64,000 nt of DNA. Source: Phycisphaerales bacterium. GTDB lineage: Bacteria; Planctomycetota; Phycisphaerae; Phycisphaerales; SM1A02. The translations under genes and the position numbers were made by a program. Where the stretch lies: NCBI GenBank assembly GCA_029247205.1, contig JAQWLT010000009.1, positions 62,001 through 126,000 on the forward strand, read 5' to 3'. Positions 35,764-43,025 of the stretch are shown here, in pieces. The notes under the pieces were generated by a model, which saw only the letters and a list, made by a program, of their open reading frames with translations, was not told the DNA's origin and made no database searches. How positions within the stretch are numbered: position 1 is the stretch's first letter; each line of letters begins with the position of its first letter.

Positions 35764-37167
35764 TCAGCCTTCCTGCCCTTCTGCGATGACTTGGTCGTCC
35801 ACAATGTCCATGACAGCATCAAGTTGACTTGGCTGAAGCACGCCAACTGGCGGCAGGAATCGCAAGTGGTAGGGATCATGGCCGCAGAAGAACGCAATGA
35901 CACCAGCATCGAATAGACGATGCACAAGGGAGACAATGCGATCCTTCTGTCCACCAAACGGGGTGAGCCGCATCATTCCGCCGGTGCCGCCCCATGGAGC
36001 AAGCGGGCCGCGGCGGCCTTCGATGATGGGAAAGCAGTGCGGCGCAGACTCCACAAGTTTAGCGCTGCGTGTTTCAAATTGCTGAAAGAGTTGTGCATGA
36101 CGGCCAGTGGGGCCATACGCATCACCTGCCGCGAGTCGTTCAATGATTCGGGCACCGCACGCCATCGCAGCAGTCGATCCGAGAAATGTGCCGCTGAGTA
36201 AGCCTGGCTTTGGGTTGAACTCTGCTCGCCACATGGCCGCGCAGCCTTGTGTCATCTTTCCAACGGTGATGATGTCGGCAAAGGAACCAAGATCGAGCCC
36301 TTCAAAGCGGAACATCTGATCCGTCCGACCAAAGGTTTGAATTTCATCAAACCAGATCGGCACTGATGCACCGCGAGCGGCAACAAGAAGAGGCTCGAAG
36401 AATTCACGCGGCCCGGGGGTGAACCCACCTTCTCCCTGCACAAGTTCTATGACAAGGCAGGCATGTTGACCTGGATATGAAGCAAGTGCTGCATTCATCG
36501 CATTGAGCGCATCAGACGAAGATCTAGAGGGATCTGCTGGGTCCCAGTACGGCAGATAGTCCACTTCAATTGATTTGGGCACACCTTGCCGGTGGCCAGG
36601 ACTATCTCCAATATGCGAGAGTGTGACGGTACGGCCAATGAAGTTGTCACAAAAAGCAAGCACACGCGGCGCACCATTTCGGGCTTGCATGCAAACCTTG
36701 AGTGCATTCTCATTGGCCATCGCGCCAGAACAGGCGGGGTAACAGTGCGCCATATCAGCTCCCCCCCGGCGGGCAGCCGCGCGGAGCGTCTCGGCGAATC
36801 GGATTGGCTCACTATTGCACTGCAGATTGCCCTGCATAACGGTGTCTTGCGAGGCGGCTTCAATCGCGATCGCAGTCAACTCCGGGTCGCCGTGGCCAAA
36901 TCCGTGCACGCCAATACCGGTGATCATGTCCCATTTCACTGACCCATCGATCAGTTCAACAAGTGGCCCACGGCCGCGGCCGGTGCCGATCGAGGCATAG
37001 AATGCACCCCGCCCACGAACGTCAGCAAGTCGGGCAAGCATGTCATCACGGAGACCCACAAGCGTAGATTCCGCCGGCCGATGAGCCATGAGATCAACGG
37101 TGGAAGCGTCAAGAGCAGCAACTAACTCTTGCCGAGCGGCCTCAATTCGGTCTGTACAACTACTCAT
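35764..37167 (-). CDS. Class III PLP-dependent aminotransferase
   Basis: About 467 residues. Fold type I motifs are CYPACSGAMANENALKVCM, VIELVQGEGGFTPGP, PIWFDEIQTFGRTDQMF (PLP Asp) and DIITVGKMTQG (Schiff-base Lys). This subgroup handles omega-amino groups of ornithine, N-acyl-ornithine, lysine, diaminopimelate or 4-aminobutyrate. Next to an AstA-like gene it could be an AstC-type succinyl-diamino acid transaminase. Start ATG 37167 has TAGTAT 8 nt upstream; the frame extends to 37206. Confidence 0.9.
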   Translation of the reverse strand: MSSCTDRIEAARQELVAALDASTVDLMAHRPAESTLVGLRDDMLARLADVRGRGAFYASIGTGRGRGPLVELIDGSVKWDMITGIGVHGFGHGDPELTAIAIEAASQDTVMQGNLQCNSEPIRFAETLRAAARRGGADMAHCYPACSGAMANENALKVCMQARNGAPRVLAFCDNFIGRTVTLSHIGDSPGHRQGVPKSIEVDYLPYWDPADPSRSSSDALNAMNAALASYPGQHACLVIELVQGEGGFTPGPREFFEPLLVAARGASVPIWFDEIQTFGRTDQMFRFEGLDLGSFADIITVGKMTQGCAAMWRAEFNPKPGLLSGTFLGSTAAMACGARIIERLAAGDAYGPTGRHAQLFQQFETRSAKLVESAPHCFPIIEGRRGPLAPWGGTGGMMRLTPFGGQKDRIVSLVHRLFDAGVIAFFCGHDPYHLRFLPPVGVLQPSQLDAVMDIVDDQVIAEGQEG

Positions 37168-37175
37168 AGACCCCC

Positions 37176-37181
37176 ATACTA
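37176..37181 (-). promoter_or_regulatory. -10-like hexamer for the class III aminotransferase
   Basis: TAGTAT on the minus strand ends 8 nt before the ATG at 37167. The 171-bp gap to the upstream C45 gene leaves room for an internal promoter. The gap also holds a 7-bp G/C inverted repeat (CCCCAAC / GTTGGGG) around 37270-37300. Confidence 0.35.
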
Positions 37182-37338
37182 CGTCCAGCGCCTTGAACGT
37201 GGACACCCACCAACATCACAGCAACCCAATTTTGAGCCCCCAATCGACGTTCCCCGACTGAAATCGCCCCCAACTGGCTCCGTGACCGGGCTGTTGGGGC
37301 GTGTCCAACTTTACAAAAAGACTGTGCAGCCTCATTGC

Positions 37339-38403
37339 TTATTCAAAGTGCAGTTGAATCCACTGCCCACGGTCGGCCGGGCCGCGACATGCCTCAAGTC
37401 GCCTCGAGACTGGCTGGCCGATCACACACGCGTTGGTCGCGGTGGGCTCGCCATCTTGCTCATGTCTGCAGATCGAATCAACTCCATCCTGGCGGTCCTG
37501 CATCAGTTGACGAATTGACTCGACGCTCAAGCATGACTCTCCCGCTAATTCGGTAGCACGCTCGAGCCTCCGTAGGCTGCTCGCCGACGGCGGCTCGGCG
37601 TCGATTGGCTGAATACAGTGGTTCGTTCGCACCATCGGCTCACCGGAAACATCGCGCCGAGTTGTGGCGATTGCAGTGCACTCAAGTTCAATGGCGCCAT
37701 GTGCATCTGCCAACAAGTATGTGTGCGCAGCGGCACGTGGTGCGTGCTGTATAACCGATGCCGCCTCCTCGCGATCACGACATCGAATAGCACGATGCAA
37801 CAAACTCATATAACCAACGCCAACTTGAGTATCAGCAACCTTAATATTAGTTGTGCCTGTCCAAATGCCATGGGCATTCATACCGATCAGCGTCGGCGCA
37901 CCCGCAACGGTGACACTCCACGTCTCGGGACCGTTGTTTGGAATCCTGTGCACCGCTACAACCGAGTCAACATCAAGTGGATGCAAGTCCCATGTTTGCC
38001 CCACAATGATCTCGCCGTCAACTGCCTGACTTCCCGGGATCGCAATCGATGTACACCCCTCGTCAGCCTCACCACGTGGTGGCATGCTCACAAGATCTCG
38101 CATATCGCTGTAATTAGCAGCCGCGTACAAAGTCGACGCATCGACTCCAGCAGCCTGAGCAGTCGCGACGTGTTCGATGTGACCGTCCGGATCCCATTCT
38201 GTTAGCACTTCTAAACATGCACCGCCCACCGCAATCATCTGATCAATACTGCCGCAATTCCGCAGTTTGAAGTATGCCTCAGCTGCCAGAATCCGCCGAT
38301 CAATCATCGCCGCAATCTCATCTTGCAACGCGTCACCAATGCCCGAACCGAGGTCTTCGCTTGAACCGCTTACTTTGATACATGGAAGTTCAAGAAAACT
38401 CAT
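37339..38403 (-). CDS. C45-type NTN hydrolase/acyltransferase
   Basis: 354 residues. Around residue 115, DEGCTSIAIPG matches the autocleavage and nucleophile site (Gly-Cys-Thr) of the acyl-CoA:6-aminopenicillanate acyltransferase (C45) family. It is followed by GQTWDLHP, TLIGMNAHGIWTGTTNI and VRTNHC (Asn-His before the C-terminal part). Such enzymes cleave or transfer acyl groups on amino nitrogens and process themselves into two chains. It overlaps dapF by 4 nt (ATGA), so the two are coupled. No beta-lactam genes are nearby, so a role on N-acyl amino acids is more likely. Confidence 0.82.
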   Translation of the reverse strand: MSFLELPCIKVSGSSEDLGSGIGDALQDEIAAMIDRRILAAEAYFKLRNCGSIDQMIAVGGACLEVLTEWDPDGHIEHVATAQAAGVDASTLYAAANYSDMRDLVSMPPRGEADEGCTSIAIPGSQAVDGEIIVGQTWDLHPLDVDSVVAVHRIPNNGPETWSVTVAGAPTLIGMNAHGIWTGTTNIKVADTQVGVGYMSLLHRAIRCRDREEAASVIQHAPRAAAHTYLLADAHGAIELECTAIATTRRDVSGEPMVRTNHCIQPIDAEPPSASSLRRLERATELAGESCLSVESIRQLMQDRQDGVDSICRHEQDGEPTATNACVIGQPVSRRLEACRGPADRGQWIQLHFE

Positions 38404-39227
38404 GACTCGCTCCTAGGGTACAAATCAGACGGGACTGGCCATTGACCCATACAAATTGGTGACGCCGGACCATTCATGATCGCCGCAACTTCACTTGATC
38501 CAGGTTCAATAAGAAGTTCGCCACCCGGAAGAACAACACATACGCTTCCCGTCGCATTTCCAGCCACGAGTTTCGCAACAGCCGCCGCGCCTGTGGCGCA
38601 GGCAGACACAAACCCAACACCCCGCTCCCAGGACCACATGTGCACCCGCATCGCGCCGTCCGCACGAGCAAGATGTACATTGACGCCTTCCCTGAAGCAC
38701 TCCATCTCAGTCACACGCGATGCAACTTCAGAAATCTGATCGATCATTGCATCACTTGCATCTAAAATGATGGCATGCGGGTTTCCAGTGTGAACCACAT
38801 GCACTGTCTCGTGACGATTCCCCCACTCCAGCAGCACCGCATCACCAACCTGAACCGGAACGAGCGTCATATTGACATCGAACGATTTGTCTGTTCGCTG
38901 ACGCACTTCAGCCACATGACGCCCAACCACCGACTGCATCTCGACATTCGTCCCACCGCTTCGCAAGCACCAATAGGCTGCTGCGCACCGCAGTCCGTTG
39001 CCACACAACTCCGCCTCGGTTCCATCTGCATTAAAGACACGAAATGACACAAGTCCCTCATCCGCCTCACCCAAGAGAAGCAACCCATCCGCCCCAATAC
39101 CAAGTCGCCGATCACACATCCGAGCGGCCACTTGGGATGGATCTATCGACAACGCATCCTCAATCAACACATAGTCATTCCCCAGCCCATGCCACTTCTC
39201 AAATGAAACTTGCATGGGGAGCGTCAA
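38400..39227 (-). CDS. dapF: Diaminopimelate epimerase
   Basis: 275 residues. It has the opening FEKWHGLGNDYVLIE, the first catalytic Cys in ELCGNGLRCAAAY and the second in FVSACATGAAAVAKL, plus GNPHAII and MWSWERGVGF. It interconverts LL- and meso-DAP for lysine and peptidoglycan. The second active-site motif reads ACATGA rather than the usual ACGTGA/ACGSGA. Start and stop overlap both neighbours by 4 nt, so it is embedded in a coupled operon with a lipoprotein and a C45 hydrolase. Confidence 0.93.
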   Translation of the reverse strand: MTLPMQVSFEKWHGLGNDYVLIEDALSIDPSQVAARMCDRRLGIGADGLLLLGEADEGLVSFRVFNADGTEAELCGNGLRCAAAYWCLRSGGTNVEMQSVVGRHVAEVRQRTDKSFDVNMTLVPVQVGDAVLLEWGNRHETVHVVHTGNPHAIILDASDAMIDQISEVASRVTEMECFREGVNVHLARADGAMRVHMWSWERGVGFVSACATGAAAVAKLVAGNATGSVCVVLPGGELLIEPGSSEVAAIMNGPASPICMGQWPVPSDLYPRSES

Positions 39228-40660
39228 CTTCGACCCGAAGGACGCACAATGACGCCGAGATCTACGAGCACGTCATCATGCCGATAGAAATCGACATTGA
39301 GCGTGTCATGATCCACGAATGTCAGGACCAGACAATTCGTTCGCGTTGCGTTGGCGTAGTTCATATCACCAGCGCCTGGACCGGCATGCGAGCCGTTTCG
39401 ATACTTCTGCGCGTGATAGTGAAAGTGAAAGAGCGAGGTGTAGCCAGCGTCAAACATCTCCTGCGATGCCTCGAACCGTGCGTCGTGCACACGGATGCGC
39501 GGGGGGAACTCACGCACCGCAAACCGACCAGTGTCATCTAGATTGATGACTCCACCATATTCGGTTGTTTCATCCTCTAGGTCTCGATCAGCAAAGTCGA
39601 AGAGATGTGACTGCACTTCAGGAAGGCTCATGGCCTCTTGTGCCATTTGAATAGCAAGCAAGTCTCCCCAACTCAGTCGATCACGCTGCACGCTCAGGCG
39701 ATGATCGAGTTCATGGCCAGGCTCAAACCCCGGGTCCACCTCTCGATAGTGTCGTTGCCCGGCAAGGCGCTTGGCAACACCGGCGTACAAATCCTCTCTA
39801 CTGGCCGTGAGTAAGTCGGGCCGACTCTGTGCTGCTGCCGTGACTATTGAGAGATCCCGAATCTCCAGCGACGCCCGACGCTCTGGGGAAAGCCCGTTAC
39901 ATGCAGATTCTGCAGATGACCAAAATGTTGCACGTGACGGGTCAGTCAACTTCTCAATCCACAAGACCTCTTCACGATTCCAAGGCACTGTCCCGAATGA
40001 GACGGCTGCAGCGCGTAAGCCTTGCTGTATGGGATGCACCGCGTCAGTGGATTCCGCCAAAACCAAAGCAATGAGTTGATCACGTCGATCAAGCCGATGA
40101 AGGAGGTCCCAGCAGCGATATCGCAGTCCACTCTGCGATGGACGATTCGCTTCGCGGAATGTCTTCCACACGATTTCCTCGGGCTTGCCGCTGCCGTGCA
40201 TAGCAAGTAACGCGAGATACTCGGGTCGCTCCGTGTCTGGCATGCCGTACTTCCACGGACGGCCCCAACTGCTCACGAGCGCCTCATCCAATTCCGCGAT
40301 GTCATTCTCAGCAACAAACTGACAGAGACGTATCAACCAGTCATGATCCGTCACGCGAGGCAATCGGCGGCGCAGTGTGATGACCAATGCTGGTCGGTCC
40401 ACTCGAAGTAGATAAGCAAGGCCCTCCAAACGTAACTCTTCTGAATAACCGGGGCGGTAGGCAAGGCCTTGAACCGCATCGATGTCGGATGACGTTGGTT
40501 CGCCCGGTGACGTCACAAGCATTTGTAATGCCAGTTTATGTTCGCCAGATGATCGCCCAGCGTCCCGCAAAGACGCGGCTGGATCTGTGATCGTGTGACC
40601 ACATCCGGCGGTGAGCAGGGCGGCAAGCAGGCATATAAAGACGACTCGGGAGTTGGACAT
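39224..40660 (-). CDS. Lipoprotein with JAMM-like C-terminal motif
   Basis: About 478 residues. The N-terminus MSNSRVVFICLLAALLTAGCG is a lipoprotein signal with lipobox (LTAG|C). The body is alpha-helical, HEAT-like in feel, up to about residue 330. The C-terminal part contains SLFHFHYHA, then GPGAGDMNYA about 20 residues on, reminiscent of the HxH...SxxD zinc site of JAMM/MPN proteases, but the match is weak. ATG 40660 fits a -10 hexamer 7 nt upstream; the frame extends to 40699. It is coupled to dapF by a 4-nt overlap. Confidence 0.75.
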   Translation of the reverse strand: MSNSRVVFICLLAALLTAGCGHTITDPAASLRDAGRSSGEHKLALQMLVTSPGEPTSSDIDAVQGLAYRPGYSEELRLEGLAYLLRVDRPALVITLRRRLPRVTDHDWLIRLCQFVAENDIAELDEALVSSWGRPWKYGMPDTERPEYLALLAMHGSGKPEEIVWKTFREANRPSQSGLRYRCWDLLHRLDRRDQLIALVLAESTDAVHPIQQGLRAAAVSFGTVPWNREEVLWIEKLTDPSRATFWSSAESACNGLSPERRASLEIRDLSIVTAAAQSRPDLLTASREDLYAGVAKRLAGQRHYREVDPGFEPGHELDHRLSVQRDRLSWGDLLAIQMAQEAMSLPEVQSHLFDFADRDLEDETTEYGGVINLDDTGRFAVREFPPRIRVHDARFEASQEMFDAGYTSLFHFHYHAQKYRNGSHAGPGAGDMNYANATRTNCLVLTFVDHDTLNVDFYRHDDVLVDLGVIVRPSGRS

Positions 40661-40667
40661 ATCAACC

Positions 40668-40673
40668 ATCCTA
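40668..40673 (-). promoter_or_regulatory. -10-like hexamer for the lipoprotein-dapF operon
   Basis: TAGGAT on the minus strand ends 7 nt before the ATG at 40660. It is back to back with the plus-strand hexamer of nfu (40729-40734). Confidence 0.45.
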
Positions 40674-40728
40674 CGAAGGGTCGATGCCTTCCACCTCACC
40701 TACTCGAGAGGAACAAGGCGTCGCGTGC

Positions 40729-40734
40729 TAAACT
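40729..40734 (+). promoter_or_regulatory. -10-like hexamer for nfu
   Basis: TAAACT ends 7 nt before the ATG at 40742. The divergent neighbour means a promoter must lie here. Confidence 0.45.
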
Positions 40735-40741
40735 GATGACA

Positions 40742-40996
40742 ATGAATGCTACATCTGCCAATCAAGAGGCTCTTTTCGCACGCGTTGAGCAAGTGATCGA
40801 GGCCATTCGCCCAGCCATTCAAGCCGATGGTGGCGACGTTGAATTGGTAGAAGTCACGCCCAAGGGCGAGGTCCGTCTCCGGCTGCTCGGGGCCTGTGTT
40901 GACTGCCCATCGGCCGATGTGACGCTCCAGATCGCCCTGAAGCGAAACTTGCTTGCAAGAGTGCCAGAGATCACCTCCGTGACAGCAGTGGTCTGA
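40742..40996 (+). CDS. NifU C-terminal domain (Nfu-type) Fe-S carrier
   Basis: 84 residues, a stand-alone NifU C-terminal domain: VEQVIEAIRPAIQADGGDVELVEV then GACVDCPSADVTLQIALKRNL with the CxxC that holds a bridging Fe-S cluster in a dimer. It carries or delivers [4Fe-4S] clusters. ATG at 40742 is preferred by the -10 position; an ATG at 40736 is in frame. The open frame back to 40595 is antisense to the lipoprotein gene and rejected. Confidence 0.92.
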   Translation: MNATSANQEALFARVEQVIEAIRPAIQADGGDVELVEVTPKGEVRLRLLGACVDCPSADVTLQIALKRNLLARVPEITSVTAVV

Positions 40997-41096
40997 CCAA
41001 ACCGCATTTAGAGCCCATAGAGGGGTGCTCGCGAGAACAAGGCAACCCCATCGGTTGGAGTACTGCGCTGCTTGGTGTAGGCTGCGGGATGGTGGG

Positions 41097-41156
41097 TCGA
41101 GGCAGTACGCCTCGATCGTTGTCAGGACGGCGTCAAGCTGCCAGGAGGGCAAGACC
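41097..41156 (+). promoter_or_regulatory. csrA leader with hairpin and two AGGA sites
   Basis: A 7-bp perfect hairpin (TCGAGGC/GCCTCGA, 41097-41115) is followed by CAGGACGG at about 41123-41130 and by the Shine-Dalgarno CAGGAGGG at about 41142-41149. AGGA cores, one of them overlapping the ribosome binding site, are what CsrA binds when it represses its own or other mRNAs. So csrA may be autoregulated at translation. Confidence 0.5.
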
Positions 41157-41366
41157 ATGTTGGTCATTACGCGTAGAGAAGGTGAAGAAGTTGTGATCGG
41201 CGATCCATCCAACCCAATTGGGGTGGTGCGCATCGCATCGGTCAAAGGCGATCGAGTCCGTCTCGCGATGGACTTCCCGCGGGAAATCGAAGTACATCGC
41301 CGCGAAATCGCAGATCAAATCTTGACTGAAAAACCAACGGTCCTCGGCAAGATTCAACCTGAGTAA
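41157..41366 (+). CDS. csrA: Carbon storage regulator, RNA-binding protein
   Basis: 69 residues, the full CsrA/RsmA length. It starts MLVITRREGEEVVIGD and has the RNA-binding segments VRLAMDFPREIEVHRREI with the conserved Arg of HRREI. It binds GGA motifs in mRNA leaders as a dimer and controls translation. Strong AGGAGG Shine-Dalgarno. No flagellar gene (fliW, hag) is nearby, the usual neighbour in many phyla; instead the convergent strand holds a likely CsrB-type RNA (41369-41713). Confidence 0.96.
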   Translation: MLVITRREGEEVVIGDPSNPIGVVRIASVKGDRVRLAMDFPREIEVHRREIADQILTEKPTVLGKIQPE

Positions 41367-41401
41367 AAAAAAGTCCGTGACGCGTGGTGGGACGCGTCAC
41401 G
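41365..41401 (-). terminator. Strong intrinsic terminator downstream of the GGA-rich RNA
   Basis: On the minus strand a 9-bp perfect stem (CGTGACGCG / CGCGTCACG, 8-nt loop) is followed by GAC and then eight T. It reads minus-strand transcripts only; on the plus strand no T tract follows the hairpin. The T tract coincides with the csrA stop codon. Confidence 0.92.
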
Positions 41402-41713
41402 AACCGGGAAGGGGTCGGTCCACTCTTGACGAGTGAACCGAAAGAGATCCACCGCAGGTATTCCCGCGGCTAGACGGGGCACGCGGCAATCCATGCCGCG
41501 TGGTGCGTGCCGCCGTCCAACGCGAGCCATCCGTGGCCCGCGGGGTACACCGAGTGAAGTCTGATCCGCCGGATTCCGGCGGCGGATCGGACTTCGCCTG
41601 GCGGGCATGCCATCCTTGGCGTCGCCCATGGCAAGAAGCGTCCATGCTGCTTATCGCCCTGTGTACCGTTCAGGTTGCTCCGTGTCAGCCCGACATGAGC
41701 GAGACCTGAGTCA
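41369..41713 (-). ncRNA. Candidate CsrB/RsmZ-like CsrA-sequestering RNA
   Basis: About 340 nt without a credible gene, ending in an intrinsic terminator. The minus strand carries 12 GGA triplets, against about 5 on the plus strand. Five lie in apical loops of compact hairpins: 41636-41652 (AAGC/GCTT, loop with TGGA), 41603-41627 (loop AAGGAT), 41556-41595 (long stem, loop CCGGAATC), 41522-41541 (loop ACGGAT) and 41480-41502 (9-bp stem, loop TGGAT). A sixth hairpin is at 41417-41439. Repeated GGA in stem-loops is the hallmark of CsrB/CsrC/RsmZ RNAs that titrate CsrA. The gene beside it is csrA. The 5' end is unknown; it may begin just after mraZ or be cut from the mraZ mRNA. Confidence 0.6.
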
Positions 41714-42229
41714 TCAATCCTCCGTGTGTATGGACCGCACACGCTGCATCGCGCGACGAGCCCGCATCATGAGTTCTGCCTGCTTGGCAAGTTTGTCGTC
41801 GCGTTGCCGCGCCCAACGCTCGGGGTCGCGAAGTTCGAGGTGATCCTTCACCCCAAGCAACACCACCGATGAGCCAAGCAAGGCCTGTTTCAAGAGCCGC
41901 TCCGGTACGCGAATACGTCCGGCCTTGTCCATTTCTACTCGGCTTGCCTGTGAGTACAGCAGCTCCTCGAACTCCAGTAAGTCCTCGTTCGGAAGCAGTG
42001 AGGCCTCGGTCGCTGACGCCATTTGCTCGAAGAGACGCTCTGGCCAGAGCCAGAGCGTGTCGGTTGTTCCTGGGGCTACATAGAAGGCGGTGCCGTGCTT
42101 TTCGGCTTCGAGACCACTGCGAATCTCGGCCGGGATTGCCAGCCTCGACTTCGCGTCGATCGTGTGTTCGTACTCGCCAGTAAATAGCACGTAGAAACCC
42201 TTGTTCCAATTCCCTTGGGCCAAACTCAC
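41714..42229 (-). CDS. mraZ: Transcriptional regulator MraZ
   Basis: 171 residues. Two AbrB-like SpoVT repeats: FTGEYEHTIDAKSRLAIPAEIR near the N-terminus and YSQASRVEMDKAGRIRVPERLL in the second half, the standard MraZ layout. MraZ binds TGGG repeats upstream of the division and cell wall (dcw) cluster. Here mraW/rsmH and the other dcw genes are not next to it; downstream lies the GGA-rich RNA region and csrA. The start is GTG at 42229. The C-terminal basic tail (MMRARRAMQRVRS) is longer than usual. Confidence 0.93.
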   Translation of the reverse strand: MSLAQGNWNKGFYVLFTGEYEHTIDAKSRLAIPAEIRSGLEAEKHGTAFYVAPGTTDTLWLWPERLFEQMASATEASLLPNEDLLEFEELLYSQASRVEMDKAGRIRVPERLLKQALLGSSVVLLGVKDHLELRDPERWARQRDDKLAKQAELMMRARRAMQRVRSIHTED

Positions 42230-42284
42230 ACATCACAGTTGTCATGGGTCGTAGCCACCTCATCCCTGTCGGCTGGGACAGTAC

Positions 42285-42298
42285 CCCACTCTCACCCA
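42285..42298 (-). promoter_or_regulatory. Possible MraZ box
   Basis: Read on the minus strand, two TGGG tetramers are spaced 10 bp start to start (TGGGTGAGAGTGGG), about 55 bp before the mraZ start. MraZ boxes are TGGG repeats with about 10-bp period, usually three. A third perfect copy was not found. Confidence 0.45.
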
Positions 42299-42518
42299 CT
42301 TCACAACACACGACCACATTTTTCCACTAAATTCTCCCCCCAAACCGCCAAACCTGCAAATTTCCACCATAAAAAGCCCCCTCTAGCTCCTTTCAAGGGC
42401 CTACACGGTATTGACGCCAACCAAAGCACTTTCTGCTCGCTGCAGCCCAATTTGAGCGCACACTGACTTGACTCGGCAACCCGCCAACAGAGTTCAGAAG
42501 CCCCTACAGGAACGCCGC

Positions 42519-43007
42519 ATGGACGCCGCCCAGATCGACCCTCTCATCCCACAGATGCTCCCGCAGCACCCATTCCTTCTCACAGCTCAGGCGAATGAGT
42601 CCCGGACTGGGCTCGTGACACGATGGGTACAGCAGTGCAGCGAATCCCCGCTGCTTGTCACGGTTGCTATTCCACGGGGCACCGAGATTGAACCACTCAT
42701 CCGCGATGCACGGACCTTTGCCCTCACAGCCTTGGACCCGAGAGATCGGCTCATTCCCCGCAGATTTACGCCACCCCCACCACGCAATGAAGATCCATTC
42801 GTTGGGATGCGGCTACAAACAGCCAACACAGGATGCCCCATCCTGCGTCGCGGACGATTCTGGCTCGACTGTGAACTTGTTGGTCACTTGGCCCCAGATG
42901 CATCGCACCGCGTGTACATCGGGCAAGTTGTTGCCGCTGGGTCGTGTGAGCGATTCAACGAAGCTGTTGAACTCATGTCGCATTCAGCGCTCGCTGCCAC
43001 GAACTAA
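42519..43007 (+). CDS. Flavin reductase-like protein
   Basis: About 162 residues. It resembles a split-barrel FMN-binding flavin reductase domain: PLLVTVAIPRGTEIEPLIRDARTFALTALD near residues 45-75 and LRRGRFWLDCELVGHLAPDASHRVYIGQVVAAG in the second half (HxxxIGxV-type motif). It probably binds FMN. The ATG at 42519 has AGGA upstream; the frame extends to 42468. It precedes an amidohydrolase by 18 bp. The 289 bp between it and mraZ hold the MraZ box and an AT-rich stretch near 42315-42380 but no gene. Confidence 0.75.
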   Translation: MDAAQIDPLIPQMLPQHPFLLTAQANESRTGLVTRWVQQCSESPLLVTVAIPRGTEIEPLIRDARTFALTALDPRDRLIPRRFTPPPPRNEDPFVGMRLQTANTGCPILRRGRFWLDCELVGHLAPDASHRVYIGQVVAAGSCERFNEAVELMSHSALAATN

Positions 43008-43012
43008 GCACC

Positions 43013-43018
43013 TACAAT
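43013..43018 (+). promoter_or_regulatory. -10 hexamer for the amidohydrolase
   Basis: TACAAT ends 7 nt before the ATG at 43026, right after the stop of the flavin reductase-like gene. No Shine-Dalgarno. Confidence 0.45.
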
Positions 43019-43025
43019 CTGAGCG

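Noticed and set aside
37339-38403. Beta-lactam biosynthesis role for the C45 acyltransferase
   Set aside because: No NRPS or isopenicillin N synthase genes nearby; C45 relatives are widespread and act on other N-acyl substrates.
41369-41713. RNase P RNA, SRP RNA, tmRNA or 6S RNA as the identity of the structured region between csrA and mraZ
   Set aside because: None of their conserved cores (for example GGAAGNAGC of SRP RNA, GAGGAAAGTCC of RNase P) was found on either strand.
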